Below are positions 8,797 through 16,349 of a stretch of 26,478 nt of DNA, piece after piece (the first letter of the stretch is position 1; every line of letters begins with the position of its first letter). The DNA comes from UBA8403 sp964455155 (GTDB taxonomy: Bacteria; Bacteroidota; Bacteroidia; Cytophagales; Amoebophilaceae). The position numbers and the translations under genes are program-made. The notes under the pieces were generated by a model. It was not told the origin of the DNA. It saw only the letters and a program-made list of their open reading frames with translations, and ran no database searches. Where the stretch lies: the NCBI GenBank assembly GCA_964455155.1, contig CAYVYH010000013.1, positions 1 to 26,478 of the forward strand. Reading direction: 5' to 3'.

Positions 8797-9750
8797 CTAC
8801 TCCCCACAAGTCCGGACTTCCAGCTTTTTACTCCCGGTAGAGTCTTCCTCGAGTTGCTTTTCATATGCAGGAAGCTCTAGCAGTGCGCTAAGGTCAGGTT
8901 GCCCAGCATCTACCCAACAAGTCAGCCAAAAGTCTCCCACCATCTTAACAGATGCCTGCATTTGTCGCTCTACTTGCCCGTCTAGCATCGTATGATAGGC
9001 CTGTGCATAGGCCATGGAATAGACCTTTTGAAGTGTGCCTCCTCTTTGCTCAAAACTATATTTCTTGGTGGCAGGAAAATTTTCAGATAATTTTCTTTCC
9101 AAGCTTAAGACGCTATCTACTGCCTTGTGTGCTGTGACAACCGCGTCCCACGCGCTTTTTTGAGGATCATTGACATACGCTGCCCTGCCTGTAAAAAAGT
9201 TGTAACCATCTAGAAAAAGTTCGGGCAACCGTGTCTCCCAAAGTCCGTGAATACCTTCCTGACCTGTGAGTTGCCCGTTGTAATTCTCCGAAGTATGAAG
9301 CGGCACGTTAGCATCGGCAATGTAGTGGCCCATGTCGGCCGACAGTCTGAGAATACGGCAGCCATCTCTTTGTCGAAAGGCCTCCGTAAGTTCATTTTTG
9401 ATACGGTAAATATGCCAAGGTAAGATTCCGTGCTCCATGAGTACATCTTTGGCGTATATCTTCACGGCCTGAAACCAGTATGGGGACACGTTCCACGGCT
9501 CATCATCAGCGTAATACTCCAAATCAATATAGTGCCGAAGTGCCTCCCCCTCGATTACATAGCGTCTCCTATCTGGATTAACAGCATTTTCAGTGATAAA
9601 ATGTATGTGCTTCTTGTAGAAAGTAAACAAGGCAGGTGGCAGCGTGTATACGGCATGCTTGTTGATGTGCTTGTGGGCAAAAGCCCCCCACCCCAACGAC
9701 GCTGGTACCGTGAATAACGAGAGAAGCAAGATGCATGTAATACGTCGCAT
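8797..9750 (-). CDS. Secreted zinc-dependent S1/P1 nuclease / phospholipase C-like protein
   Basis: 317 residues from the ATG at 9750. The N terminus MRRITCILLLSLFTVPASLG is a clear signal peptide, and cleavage after ASLG would leave Trp as the first mature residue (WGAFAHK), as required in the S1/P1 nuclease and zinc-dependent phospholipase C fold, where the N-terminal Trp ligates zinc. Further likely zinc ligands are visible: His in GAFAHKH, HYIDLEY with its Asp, then MGHYIADANVPLH, and GIHGLWE (His and Glu). The product is probably a periplasmic or exported tri-zinc phosphoesterase; whether it cuts nucleic acid or phospholipid cannot be told by eye. The frame is open upstream to 9837, but the signal peptide and a GAGG sequence 3 bases before the ATG fix the start at 9750. 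It stands alone on its strand. Confidence 0.85.
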   Translation of the reverse strand: MRRITCILLLSLFTVPASLGWGAFAHKHINKHAVYTLPPALFTFYKKHIHFITENAVNPDRRRYVIEGEALRHYIDLEYYADDEPWNVSPYWFQAVKIYAKDVLMEHGILPWHIYRIKNELTEAFRQRDGCRILRLSADMGHYIADANVPLHTSENYNGQLTGQEGIHGLWETRLPELFLDGYNFFTGRAAYVNDPQKSAWDAVVTAHKAVDSVLSLERKLSENFPATKKYSFEQRGGTLQKVYSMAYAQAYHTMLDGQVERQMQASVKMVGDFWLTCWVDAGQPDLSALLELPAYEKQLEEDSTGSKKLEVRTCGE

Positions 9751-10471
9751 GACCTCGAAAGTTGTGTCAACAGCTAAAATCTGAACTTCCCTTGCTTGTA
9801 AAATTTTTGACTTGACCCGCACGCAGGAAAGCACCACGATCTCCTAAGAAATATGTGTAGCGCTGCAAAAATTTCAAGATTATTTTGGCGTTCCGCAATG
9901 AACTCGTTGCTTACCAGACTTAAAATACTACTCTTGCTGTGTGCAAGGCCGGTCTAAGCATAGAACCAGGTGGCAAGCGGCCATATTGGCAAAGTGACAG
10001 TATAGGCGTGAACATGCTCAAAAACAAGGCCATCAAACCAAGCGGGGCACTTTTCCTTGCACCGTCCACATGACTCCCTTGATGAGGCTTAAGAACGCAA
10101 TCCACCAGCCGAGCTAATAAATTCTGAGAACTCTATACCAAAGAGTTTCAGGATTGGTGCATGATGCACGTGAGTATGGATGTGGAAGTGCTTTAAAACA
10201 ACAAATTTAGTGGGTAGTATTATCAGCATGCACCAGCATGGGGGCCAGATTACAGGCTTATCAACGCTTTATTGGTGGCTACCCGTAACAAAACAACCAT
10301 GAAGAGCCTCTCTTTTCCTGTTAGCAACATCAAGAAGATTTTTATAGCCTTCAGGATTGATGATGCATCTTAGCATGCAAGGAGCATGATGAAAAGCATA
10401 GTACAGAAAGATTTTTTTTACGGGAAACAGACCTTAAATTCGTGGAAATTTGGTAGTATTGGGATAGCACT
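9751..10471. other. 721-base stretch without a recognisable gene
   Basis: Both strands were read; the longest frame (minus, about 61 codons at 9920-10105) has no recognisable similarity, and stops are frequent elsewhere. A perfect 5-bp inverted repeat with a 3-base centre (GTGCA-TGA-TGCAC) lies at 10157-10169. The rpsT promoter must lie near the right end; a TAGTATTG sequence about 20 bases before the rpsT ATG is one mismatch from the Bacteroidota -7 consensus TAnnTTTG, but I cannot verify a matching -33 element. The rest could be the remains of a lost gene or an unrecognised RNA. Confidence 0.4.
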
Positions 10472-10726
10472 ATGGCAAACAAGAAATCGGCCTTAACTAG
10501 GATAAGGTCCAACGAGACGAAGCGCTCGCGAAATAGGTACCAACTGAAGACATGCAAGACTTTTGTTAAGCGGCTCAAGAGTACCACCGACCAGCAGGAA
10601 GCTGAGGCACTGTTTAAGAAAGTTGCCTCCATGCTTGATAAGCTGGCTAGGAAGAATGTCATTCACAAGAACAAGGCGGCTCATAGCAAGTCTGCTCTGT
10701 CTGTAAGTATCAGAGGACTGCAATAA
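10472..10726 (+). CDS. rpsT: 30S ribosomal protein S20 (bS20)
   Basis: 84 residues, the usual length. The start MANKKSALTRIR and the basic helical body, with the KNVIHKNKAAHSKSAL block near the C terminus, are characteristic of bS20, which binds 16S rRNA near the base of the small subunit. The gene is monocistronic: it is preceded by a long empty region and followed within 25 bases by a strong intrinsic terminator. Confidence 0.97.
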   Translation: MANKKSALTRIRSNETKRSRNRYQLKTCKTFVKRLKSTTDQQEAEALFKKVASMLDKLARKNVIHKNKAAHSKSALSVSIRGLQ

Positions 10727-10748
10727 GGAAGTGCTAACGACAGCAAGG

Positions 10749-10780
10749 GGCCTGGTAGCATTCTCTGCCAGGCCTTTTTT
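10749..10780 (+). terminator. Strong intrinsic terminator of rpsT
   Basis: GGCCTGGTAG (10749-10758) pairs with CTGCCAGGCC (10765-10774), a 10-bp stem with one G-T wobble and a 6-base loop, followed immediately by six T (10775-10780). This is a textbook rho-independent terminator just after the rpsT stop. Confidence 0.93.
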
Positions 10781-10840
10781 ATTGTAAAAGTGAGAGCATA
10801 CAAGCCCTACTGGTGTTCAACTTTTGAAGCACTGCCAACC

Positions 10841-11593
10841 ATGTTTGACCCGTTAGAAGCCCAGCAACTGAAGATACAAGATTGGGCCAAAGCAGACCGG
10901 CCGAGGGAGAAGCTCATGCAGAAAGGCAGTGCGGTTTTGACTGATGCAGAACTTCTCGGCATCTTGATAGGGTCAGGAACAAATAGGGTAAGTGCCGTGA
11001 ACCTTGCCCAACTTATTCTAAAACATTATGACAATAATCTGAATCTACTGGCTAAATGTTCTGTCAAGGAACTACAGCGTTTCAAAGGAATAGGAGAAGC
11101 AAAGGCTATTACCATTGTGAGTGCCATGGAACTGGGTAGGAGAAGAACGGGCCAAGACATACCTCCTAAGCCAAGATTCTATGACTCCAGCAGTGTTTAC
11201 CATTTCATAAAGCCCAATTTGCTGGATAAGGCGGTCGAAGAATTTTGGGTCATTTTCATCAATAGGGCCAACTGTTTGATTAAAAAACAATTCATTAGCA
11301 GCGGAGGATTGACGGCTACCTCTGCCGACCCCAAAGTGATCTTTAAGGCTGCGCTTGATCATCAAACAGCCGGCATCATTTTGGTCCACAATCATCCCTC
11401 TGGAAATCCAGAGCCTAGTGCCAAGGATATTGCACTAACCAAGAAATTGATCGACGGAGGGAAGCTTTTAGACATTGCCGTCTTAGACCATATTATTATT
11501 TCGGGAGGGACTTATTTCAGCTTTGCTGACGAGAAATTGCTCTTTATTCCATCTTCTTCCAGCGCTCCTGTTGTACGAGAAGAATCAACCTAG
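10841..11593 (+). CDS. radC: RadC family JAMM/MPN+ protein
   Basis: 250 residues from the ATG at 10841. The N-terminal UPF0758 domain begins with the family motif IQDWAKADRPREKL and includes a helix-hairpin-helix-like LQRFKGIGEAKA segment (about residues 78-88). The C-terminal JAMM domain has the metal-binding motif HNHPSGNPEPSAKD (His 183, His 185 and Asp 196 by count). The biochemical role of chromosomal RadC is unsettled despite its historical link to DNA repair. The frame is open upstream to a GTG at 10790, but the ATG at 10841 gives the usual RadC start; no clear Shine-Dalgarno sequence is seen at either. It sits alone between the rpsT terminator and pheT. Confidence 0.92.
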   Translation: MFDPLEAQQLKIQDWAKADRPREKLMQKGSAVLTDAELLGILIGSGTNRVSAVNLAQLILKHYDNNLNLLAKCSVKELQRFKGIGEAKAITIVSAMELGRRRTGQDIPPKPRFYDSSSVYHFIKPNLLDKAVEEFWVIFINRANCLIKKQFISSGGLTATSADPKVIFKAALDHQTAGIILVHNHPSGNPEPSAKDIALTKKLIDGGKLLDIAVLDHIIISGGTYFSFADEKLLFIPSSSSAPVVREEST

Positions 11594-11715
11594 TGTCCCT
11601 GTAAGAAGTTGGGGTCCTTAAAAGTCGATAGACACCAGTGAGCACATGACTGCCTGACTACGCCTATTGGGGTTCATCCAAACGAGTTACACACCACAAC
11701 GTCGTCTTTTTTACC

Positions 11716-14151
11716 ATGAAAATATCATTCAATTGGCTTAAAGATTATATCCAAATCACAAAGAGCCCTGAGGAAGTAGCCCAATTGCTTACTCAAAGTG
11801 GTTTGGAGGTAGCGAGCATAACAAATTTTGAGCCTGTCAGGGGTAGCTTACAAGGACTGATTATTGGCCAAGTAATAGCTTGCGAGAAACACCCCAATGC
11901 AGACCAACTCAAGGTAACGCTTGTCGATATAGGACAGGATGTCCCTCTGCACATTGTCTGCGGTGCGCCTAATGTACAAGTAGGACAAAAAGTAGTCGTA
12001 GCTCCTGTGGGGGCACAACTACACAGCCACGAAACCACCGTGCAGAAAATTAAAAAAGCCAAGATCAGAGGAGAACTATCTGAAGGCATGATTTGTGCCG
12101 AAGACGAGATCGGATTGGATCATACACATGAGGGCATCATTGTCTTAAATACCTCACTGGCTCCTGGTACACCTGCTGCACAGTATTTTAATATCCAACC
12201 AGACCAAGTTCTTGATATAGACCTGACCCCCAACAGAGCCGATGCCTGCTCCCACCTCGGCATCGCCAGAGAACTAAGTGCATTACTAGATTGCCACATA
12301 CAGTGCCCTGACGCGGAAAACCTAAAAGTGGCTGCAAACCCCTTGCCTATTCGCGTAGAAGTCCTCGACCACAACGCCTGTCCGAGATACTCAGGCATCG
12401 CCATGCGCCAGGTAAGCATCAAACAATCACCACTATGGATCAGAGATAAGTTAAAGGCTATTGGAATCATTCCAATCAACAATGTTGTTGATGTGACCAA
12501 CTTTGTCCTGCATGAGCTAGGACAACCAATCCATGCGTTTGACTACGACCAAATAGTTGGGAAAATGATCGTGGTAAAAAAGCTTAATCCAGGGACTTCT
12601 TTTGTCACATTAGACAATACAACAAGACAACTGTGTGGAGAAGAACTGATGGTTTGCGATCAATCAGGAGGCATGAGTATGGCCGGTATCATAGATGGTG
12701 AGCATGCCAGTATTCGTCCAGACACGCAAAATATCTTTTTGCAAAGTGCCTACTTTACACCTGATATCATTAGAAAATCGGCTAAAAAACACGCTATCAC
12801 AACAGACTCGTCTTTTCGTTATGAACGGGGCACAGACCCCCATCTCACAGTCTATGCGTTAAAAAGAGCTTGTTCCCTACTCCAAGAAATAGCCCAAGGA
12901 GAGATTGCCTCTGCACTCATCGATCTCTATCCTGAAAAAATAGCATACTACAGTGTGAAGGTACACTACCAGAACATCACCCAACTCCTTGGCCTAGATA
13001 TTCCCAAAACAGTCATCAGAAAAATATTGAGTGGGTTGGATATCACCATCATACATGAAGCATCCGATAGCTTTACTGCCTCCGTACCACCTTACAGAGT
13101 CGATGTCAAACGAGAAGTTGATATAATTGAGGAGATAGCCAGAATATACGGTTACAATCGTATCCCAATAACGGGCAAGCTAGGCAGTACTTACCTGGCC
13201 AGAACCACCAAGCCAGAACAACATAAACTGCAGCATGGGGTAGCCGCACTCTTAGTTGCTAACGGCTACCAGGAGATCTACACCAACTCATTCACGAAAC
13301 CATCTTATGCGGCATTAACTAATGTCTTTGACGAACGACAGCATGTGAGCATCCTGAACCCCGTGAGCGAATCACTGAATGTACTAAGACCAACACTCCT
13401 TTTTACTGGCTTAGAGGCCGTGGAACACAACATCAATAGAAAGCAGACAGACCTAAAGCTCTTTGAATTTGGAAAAACCTACCATAAAGAGGGGCAAAAA
13501 TATGTAGAAAACAATAGGCTAGGCATCTGGCTCACGGGTAACATAGAGGCCGTCAACTGGATCAGAAAACCACAAAAGGTAACCTTCCAGGATATGAACG
13601 CCATGCTGCACAAGATCTTGCATCAACTCAACTTGACGGACTTTGTCGTTCAGCCTTGCCAAAATTCTCTTTACCAAGAAGGCATTCAAGCGGTACTAGG
13701 GCAAACGCCATTGCTCACAGCAGGGCCAGTGCACCCATCACTACTCAAGCACATGGACATCAAACAACCCGTATTTTTTGCCGATATAGATTGGGAAGTA
13801 CTATTACGCACATGGAAGCCTCTGAGCGCATACCAAGCAATCTCTAGATTCCCTACGGTCAAAAGGGATATTTCCTTGGTGCTGAAAAAATCAGTCCCCT
13901 TTGAAGCGGTAAAAAAAATAATCACCCAGCAAAAGAATAAACTCATTAAAGACGTCGCTGTTTTTGATGTCTATCAAGGAGACAAGCTAGCACAAGAAGA
14001 AAAAGCATACGCACTGCGTTTTGTGCTACAAGGGCAAAACACAACACTGGATGAAAAGACGGTTGCGCATACCATGGCACGGATCATCCGTGCTTTTGAA
14101 GATCAATTAGGGGCAATTATAAGAGAAGGCGATGCACGGCGACAAACTTGA
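11716..14151 (+). CDS. pheT: Phenylalanine--tRNA ligase beta subunit
   Basis: 811 residues, the full length for bacterial PheT, which pairs with PheS to charge tRNA-Phe. Seen in order: the MKISFNWLKDY start; the EMAP-like tRNA-binding OB domain (about 40-150, with HPNADQLKV and IVCGAPNV); the DLTPNRAD-SHLGIAREL segment; the B3/4 editing domain; the B5 domain ending near VDIIEEIARIYGYNRI; the catalytic-like core (NPVSESLNVLRPTL); and the C-terminal anticodon-binding FDX-ACB domain (FPTVKRDISLVL to the end). The 3' end overlaps the next gene by 20 bases, which ties pheT to the division gene zapA in one transcript. pheS is not in the window. Confidence 0.97.
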   Translation: MKISFNWLKDYIQITKSPEEVAQLLTQSGLEVASITNFEPVRGSLQGLIIGQVIACEKHPNADQLKVTLVDIGQDVPLHIVCGAPNVQVGQKVVVAPVGAQLHSHETTVQKIKKAKIRGELSEGMICAEDEIGLDHTHEGIIVLNTSLAPGTPAAQYFNIQPDQVLDIDLTPNRADACSHLGIARELSALLDCHIQCPDAENLKVAANPLPIRVEVLDHNACPRYSGIAMRQVSIKQSPLWIRDKLKAIGIIPINNVVDVTNFVLHELGQPIHAFDYDQIVGKMIVVKKLNPGTSFVTLDNTTRQLCGEELMVCDQSGGMSMAGIIDGEHASIRPDTQNIFLQSAYFTPDIIRKSAKKHAITTDSSFRYERGTDPHLTVYALKRACSLLQEIAQGEIASALIDLYPEKIAYYSVKVHYQNITQLLGLDIPKTVIRKILSGLDITIIHEASDSFTASVPPYRVDVKREVDIIEEIARIYGYNRIPITGKLGSTYLARTTKPEQHKLQHGVAALLVANGYQEIYTNSFTKPSYAALTNVFDERQHVSILNPVSESLNVLRPTLLFTGLEAVEHNINRKQTDLKLFEFGKTYHKEGQKYVENNRLGIWLTGNIEAVNWIRKPQKVTFQDMNAMLHKILHQLNLTDFVVQPCQNSLYQEGIQAVLGQTPLLTAGPVHPSLLKHMDIKQPVFFADIDWEVLLRTWKPLSAYQAISRFPTVKRDISLVLKKSVPFEAVKKIITQQKNKLIKDVAVFDVYQGDKLAQEEKAYALRFVLQGQNTTLDEKTVAHTMARIIRAFEDQLGAIIREGDARRQT

Positions 14152-14422
14152 TGTACGGGTTCAAGACTTGGAGCAAAAGATCATCCAACTGCTGGAACAG
14201 CATAGAAACCAGCAAGCTACGCTGCTACGACTACAAGAGGAGAACCAACAACTGATACAACGGATGGCCAACCAGGCAAAGGCTGTGCATGACGTGTCCG
14301 ATCAACTGAATGCAGGTGCTCTTGTTAGAGCTGGGGGCGCAACGCAAGATTGGGGAACTAGGATTGACAACTATATTAGTGACATCGATAAGAGTATAGC
14401 GTATCTCGAACGGCTGCAGTAA
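14132..14422 (+). CDS. Small coiled-coil protein between pheT and zapA
   Basis: 96 residues. Residues about 5-55 are a strongly heptad-like coiled coil rich in Gln, Glu and Leu (LEQKIIQLLEQHRNQQ, then RLQEENQQLIQ); the C-terminal third has a conserved-looking RIDNYISDIDKSIAYL segment. A small coiled-coil gene in this exact position is common in Bacteroidota. By size, coiled coil and its place next to zapA it may be a ZapB-like divisome partner, but that is inference. Its ATG lies 20 bases inside pheT with a GAAGG sequence just upstream, and its stop overlaps the zapA start by one base (TAATG), so the three are very probably translationally coupled. Confidence 0.85.
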   Translation: MHGDKLDVRVQDLEQKIIQLLEQHRNQQATLLRLQEENQQLIQRMANQAKAVHDVSDQLNAGALVRAGGATQDWGTRIDNYISDIDKSIAYLERLQ

Positions 14423-14709
14423 TGGAAGAACTGGCTATAAAAATTAAAATATGTGGCAGGGTGTATCCTATGAGAGTGCAAGCTACGGACGAAAAGCGTA
14501 TCAGGACAGCAAGCAACCTGATTAATGAGCAGGTAAAAGCGTACAGCGACAAGTTTGGCATTCACGATAAGCAGGATCTGCTAGCAATGGTGGCCTTAGA
14601 TTGCCTCATGGACACATTAAAATCAAAGGATGGTGCAACCATAGAGAGACAGGCAGTCGCTGAGAAAGTTGACACCCTGGTCAAACTGGTAGACCAGGTA
14701 CTTACATAG
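14422..14709 (+). CDS. zapA: Cell division protein ZapA
   Basis: 95 residues, matching the small ZapA family that bundles FtsZ protofilaments at the division ring. The N-terminal globular part (IKIKICGRVYPMRVQATDEK, then a helix with NLINEQVKAYSDKFG) and the following DKQDLLAMVALDCLMD segment are typical; the C-terminal third is a helical dimerisation coil. The start codon overlaps the stop of the upstream coiled-coil gene by one base. A 6S-like RNA follows directly, as is also seen next to zapA in other bacteria. Confidence 0.92.
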   Translation: MEELAIKIKICGRVYPMRVQATDEKRIRTASNLINEQVKAYSDKFGIHDKQDLLAMVALDCLMDTLKSKDGATIERQAVAEKVDTLVKLVDQVLT

Positions 14710-14710
14710 A

Positions 14711-14845
14711 GAGCGGCTGCATTTGCCTTGCTGCGTATCGACACCTTCCCCGCTACCTAGTGCCTGTCGCAAGGCTAGATCCTCGTGGCAGGCACCATCT
14801 CCGTAAGATGCGTTGGCTTACGGTCTGGCCACAGACCTCCTGACA
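14711..14845 (+). ncRNA. ssrS: Candidate 6S RNA (SsrS-like) between zapA and rny
   Basis: This gap is not coding and folds like 6S RNA, the RNA polymerase-binding regulator whose gene often follows zapA. The terminal stem pairs GTGCCTGTC (14760-14768) with GGCAGGCAC (14787-14795), 9 bp with one wobble, capped by a smaller stem (14769-14774/14781-14786, one mismatch). A closing stem pairs GCC...CGTAT (14725-14727, 14734-14738) with ATGCG..GGC (14808-14812, 14815-14817). Between them is an asymmetric internal bubble with a C-rich 5' side (CACCTTCCCCGCTACC), the promoter-mimic layout. On the 3' side, CCGTAAG/CTTACGG (14801-14807/14817-14823) can form a competing hairpin, and GGTCTG-GCCA-CAGACC (14822-14837) is a perfect tetraloop hairpin. 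Ends are approximate. Identity rests on position and fold, not on a covariance-model search. Confidence 0.6.
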
Positions 14846-14850
14846 AAAAT

Positions 14851-16022
14851 ATGAGCATAACACAGCTCTTCCTCCTGACCGTGCTGGTGCTGTCGTTAGG
14901 GGTAGCATTGGGAAGATTCGCATCCAAGTTATTCTATTAGTACGAAGAAAAGAAAGCCTAAAAAAGCACAATCTATCGTCAGGGAAGCTAGAATAGAAGC
15001 GGCTAAAATAAAAAGAGAGAAGATACTAGAAGCAAAAGTGTGATCGTAACCACCATTCAGCGCATGGCAGCAGAACAAACCGTTGAGCACTGCTCTTTGG
15101 TTGTTAAAATTGAGAGCAACGCAATCAAGGGTAAGATCATAGACAAGGAAGGTAGGAATATTCGTGCACTAGAAGCAGCCACAGGCGTGGATATTATCGT
15201 AGATGACACGCCCGAGACTGTGCTACTATCAAGCTTCGATCTTATAAAGAAAGAGATCGCCCGGCTGGCTCTCCAGCAGCTGATACAGGATAGCAGGGTA
15301 CATCCAGCTCGCATAGAAGAAGTAGTAGCCAAGACCAAGAAGCATGTAGAGCAAGAAATAATGGATACAGGAGAGCTTACGATTAGCGACCTGGGTATCT
15401 ATGGCATGCATGAAGAGCTGATCAAGCTGGTGGGCACAATGCGTTATAGAACATTGTATGGACAAATTTGCTGCGCCACTCTCGCGAGGTGGCACAGCTT
15501 GCAGCCACCATGGCTTCAGAGCTCGGGTTAAACAGTAACCTTGCCAAGCGGGCGGTACTATTGCACGATATCGGTAAAGTAGTGGCAGGAGAGTCTGACA
15601 TGCCTCATGCCCTACGCGGTATGGAATTAGCCAAAAAGTACAGAGAGCCTCCAGAAGTATACAATGCCTGGAGCCCACCACGATGAGATTGAGATGCTCT
15701 CTATACTTTCCCCGATTGTACAGGCATGCGATGTCATCTCTGGTGCAAGGCCCGGCGTTCGGCGAGAAGTGCTAGAAGCTTATGTAAAACGGCTTCATGA
15801 CATAGAGTGTATTGTCTTGTCCTTCGTAGGAGTTCAGAAATATTATGCAATACGAACTGGTAGAGAACTTAGGGTAATAGTAGATGCTAGCAACGTAATA
15901 GATGAATAAGCCGGCATGCTAGCCTCTGAGATCTCTAGAAAAATTGGGCAGCAACTGCATCCCCAGGCCAAGTGAAAGTGATCGTAATAAGAGAGACAAG
16001 GGCGACCGGCTACGCAAAATAA
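14851..16022 (+). pseudogene. rny: Ribonuclease Y, disrupted
   Basis: Pieces of RNase Y, the membrane-anchored endonuclease that starts mRNA decay, appear in the right order but in changing frames. 14851-14940: N-terminal membrane helix ending in a TAG. About 14960-15043: start of the coiled coil (AQSIVREARIEAAKIKRE) in a shifted frame. Then roughly 120 codons expected from the family are missing. 15040-15467: KH domain (IESNAIKGKIIDKEGRNIRALEAA), whose GxxG loop reads DKEG. 15468 to about 15675: HD domain with HDIGKV, after a one-base loss. About 15670-15906: GAHHDEIEM onward, after another shift, ending at TAA 15907-15909, which reads as a Lys-to-stop change (DE-stop-AGMLASEIS). 15910-16022: C terminus with a last shift near 15972, ending VIRETRATGYAK. 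It cannot make RNase Y. Similarity is still high, so inactivation appears fairly recent. The downstream terminator is intact. Confidence 0.93.
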
Positions 16023-16051
16023 GGGGCTACGAGATAGGAACACCTACCACC

Positions 16052-16074
16052 TAGTACTTGTCGTACTATTTTTT
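16052..16074 (+). terminator. Intrinsic terminator after the rny pseudogene
   Basis: TAGTAC (16052-16057) and GTACTA (16063-16068) form a perfect 6-bp stem around the 5-base loop TTGTC, followed directly by six T (16069-16074). It lies 30 bases past the rny stop and separates the pheT-zapA-rny unit from rpsU. Confidence 0.75.
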
Positions 16075-16122
16075 CTGGGCTAACTTTGGAGGACCTGATC
16101 ACCAAAGAAACGAACGAAAATC

Positions 16123-16323
16123 ATGAATGAAAGTAATATTGTTATACACGTCAAGGACAATGAACCGATTGACAAGGCTTTGAAGCGGTTCAAAAAAAAG
16201 TTTGAAAAGGTTGGCGTGATGAAAAGGCTTAAGAGAGGAATGTACTACAAGAAGCCTTCGATAGCGCGTAGAGAAGAACGACTCAAGGCCATTTACAGGC
16301 AGAAGATGTACCCCAATGCATAG
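16123..16323 (+). CDS. rpsU: 30S ribosomal protein S21 (bS21)
   Basis: 66 residues, the length found in Bacteroidota S21. The start MNESNIVIHVKDNEPIDKALKRFKKKFEK and the basic REERLKAIYRQKMYPN tail are family features. S21 sits near the anti-Shine-Dalgarno end of 16S rRNA; in Bacteroidota the S21-S18-S6 pocket is known to hide that end, matching the scarcity of Shine-Dalgarno sequences in this window. Followed after 26 bases by xerC, the usual order in the phylum. Confidence 0.96.
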   Translation: MNESNIVIHVKDNEPIDKALKRFKKKFEKVGVMKRLKRGMYYKKPSIARREERLKAIYRQKMYPNA

Positions 16324-16349
16324 CCCACAAGAGGTTAAGAGGTAGAGCA

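Noticed and set aside
15229..15681. 150-codon minus-strand frame opposite the rny remnant
   Set aside because: Antisense to recognisable RNase Y sequence and without family features.
15040..15909. The rny pieces as separate functional small genes (KH protein, HD protein)
   Set aside because: Each piece begins and ends at a frameshift or stop inside a conserved domain, without its own ribosome binding site; a decayed single gene explains all of them.
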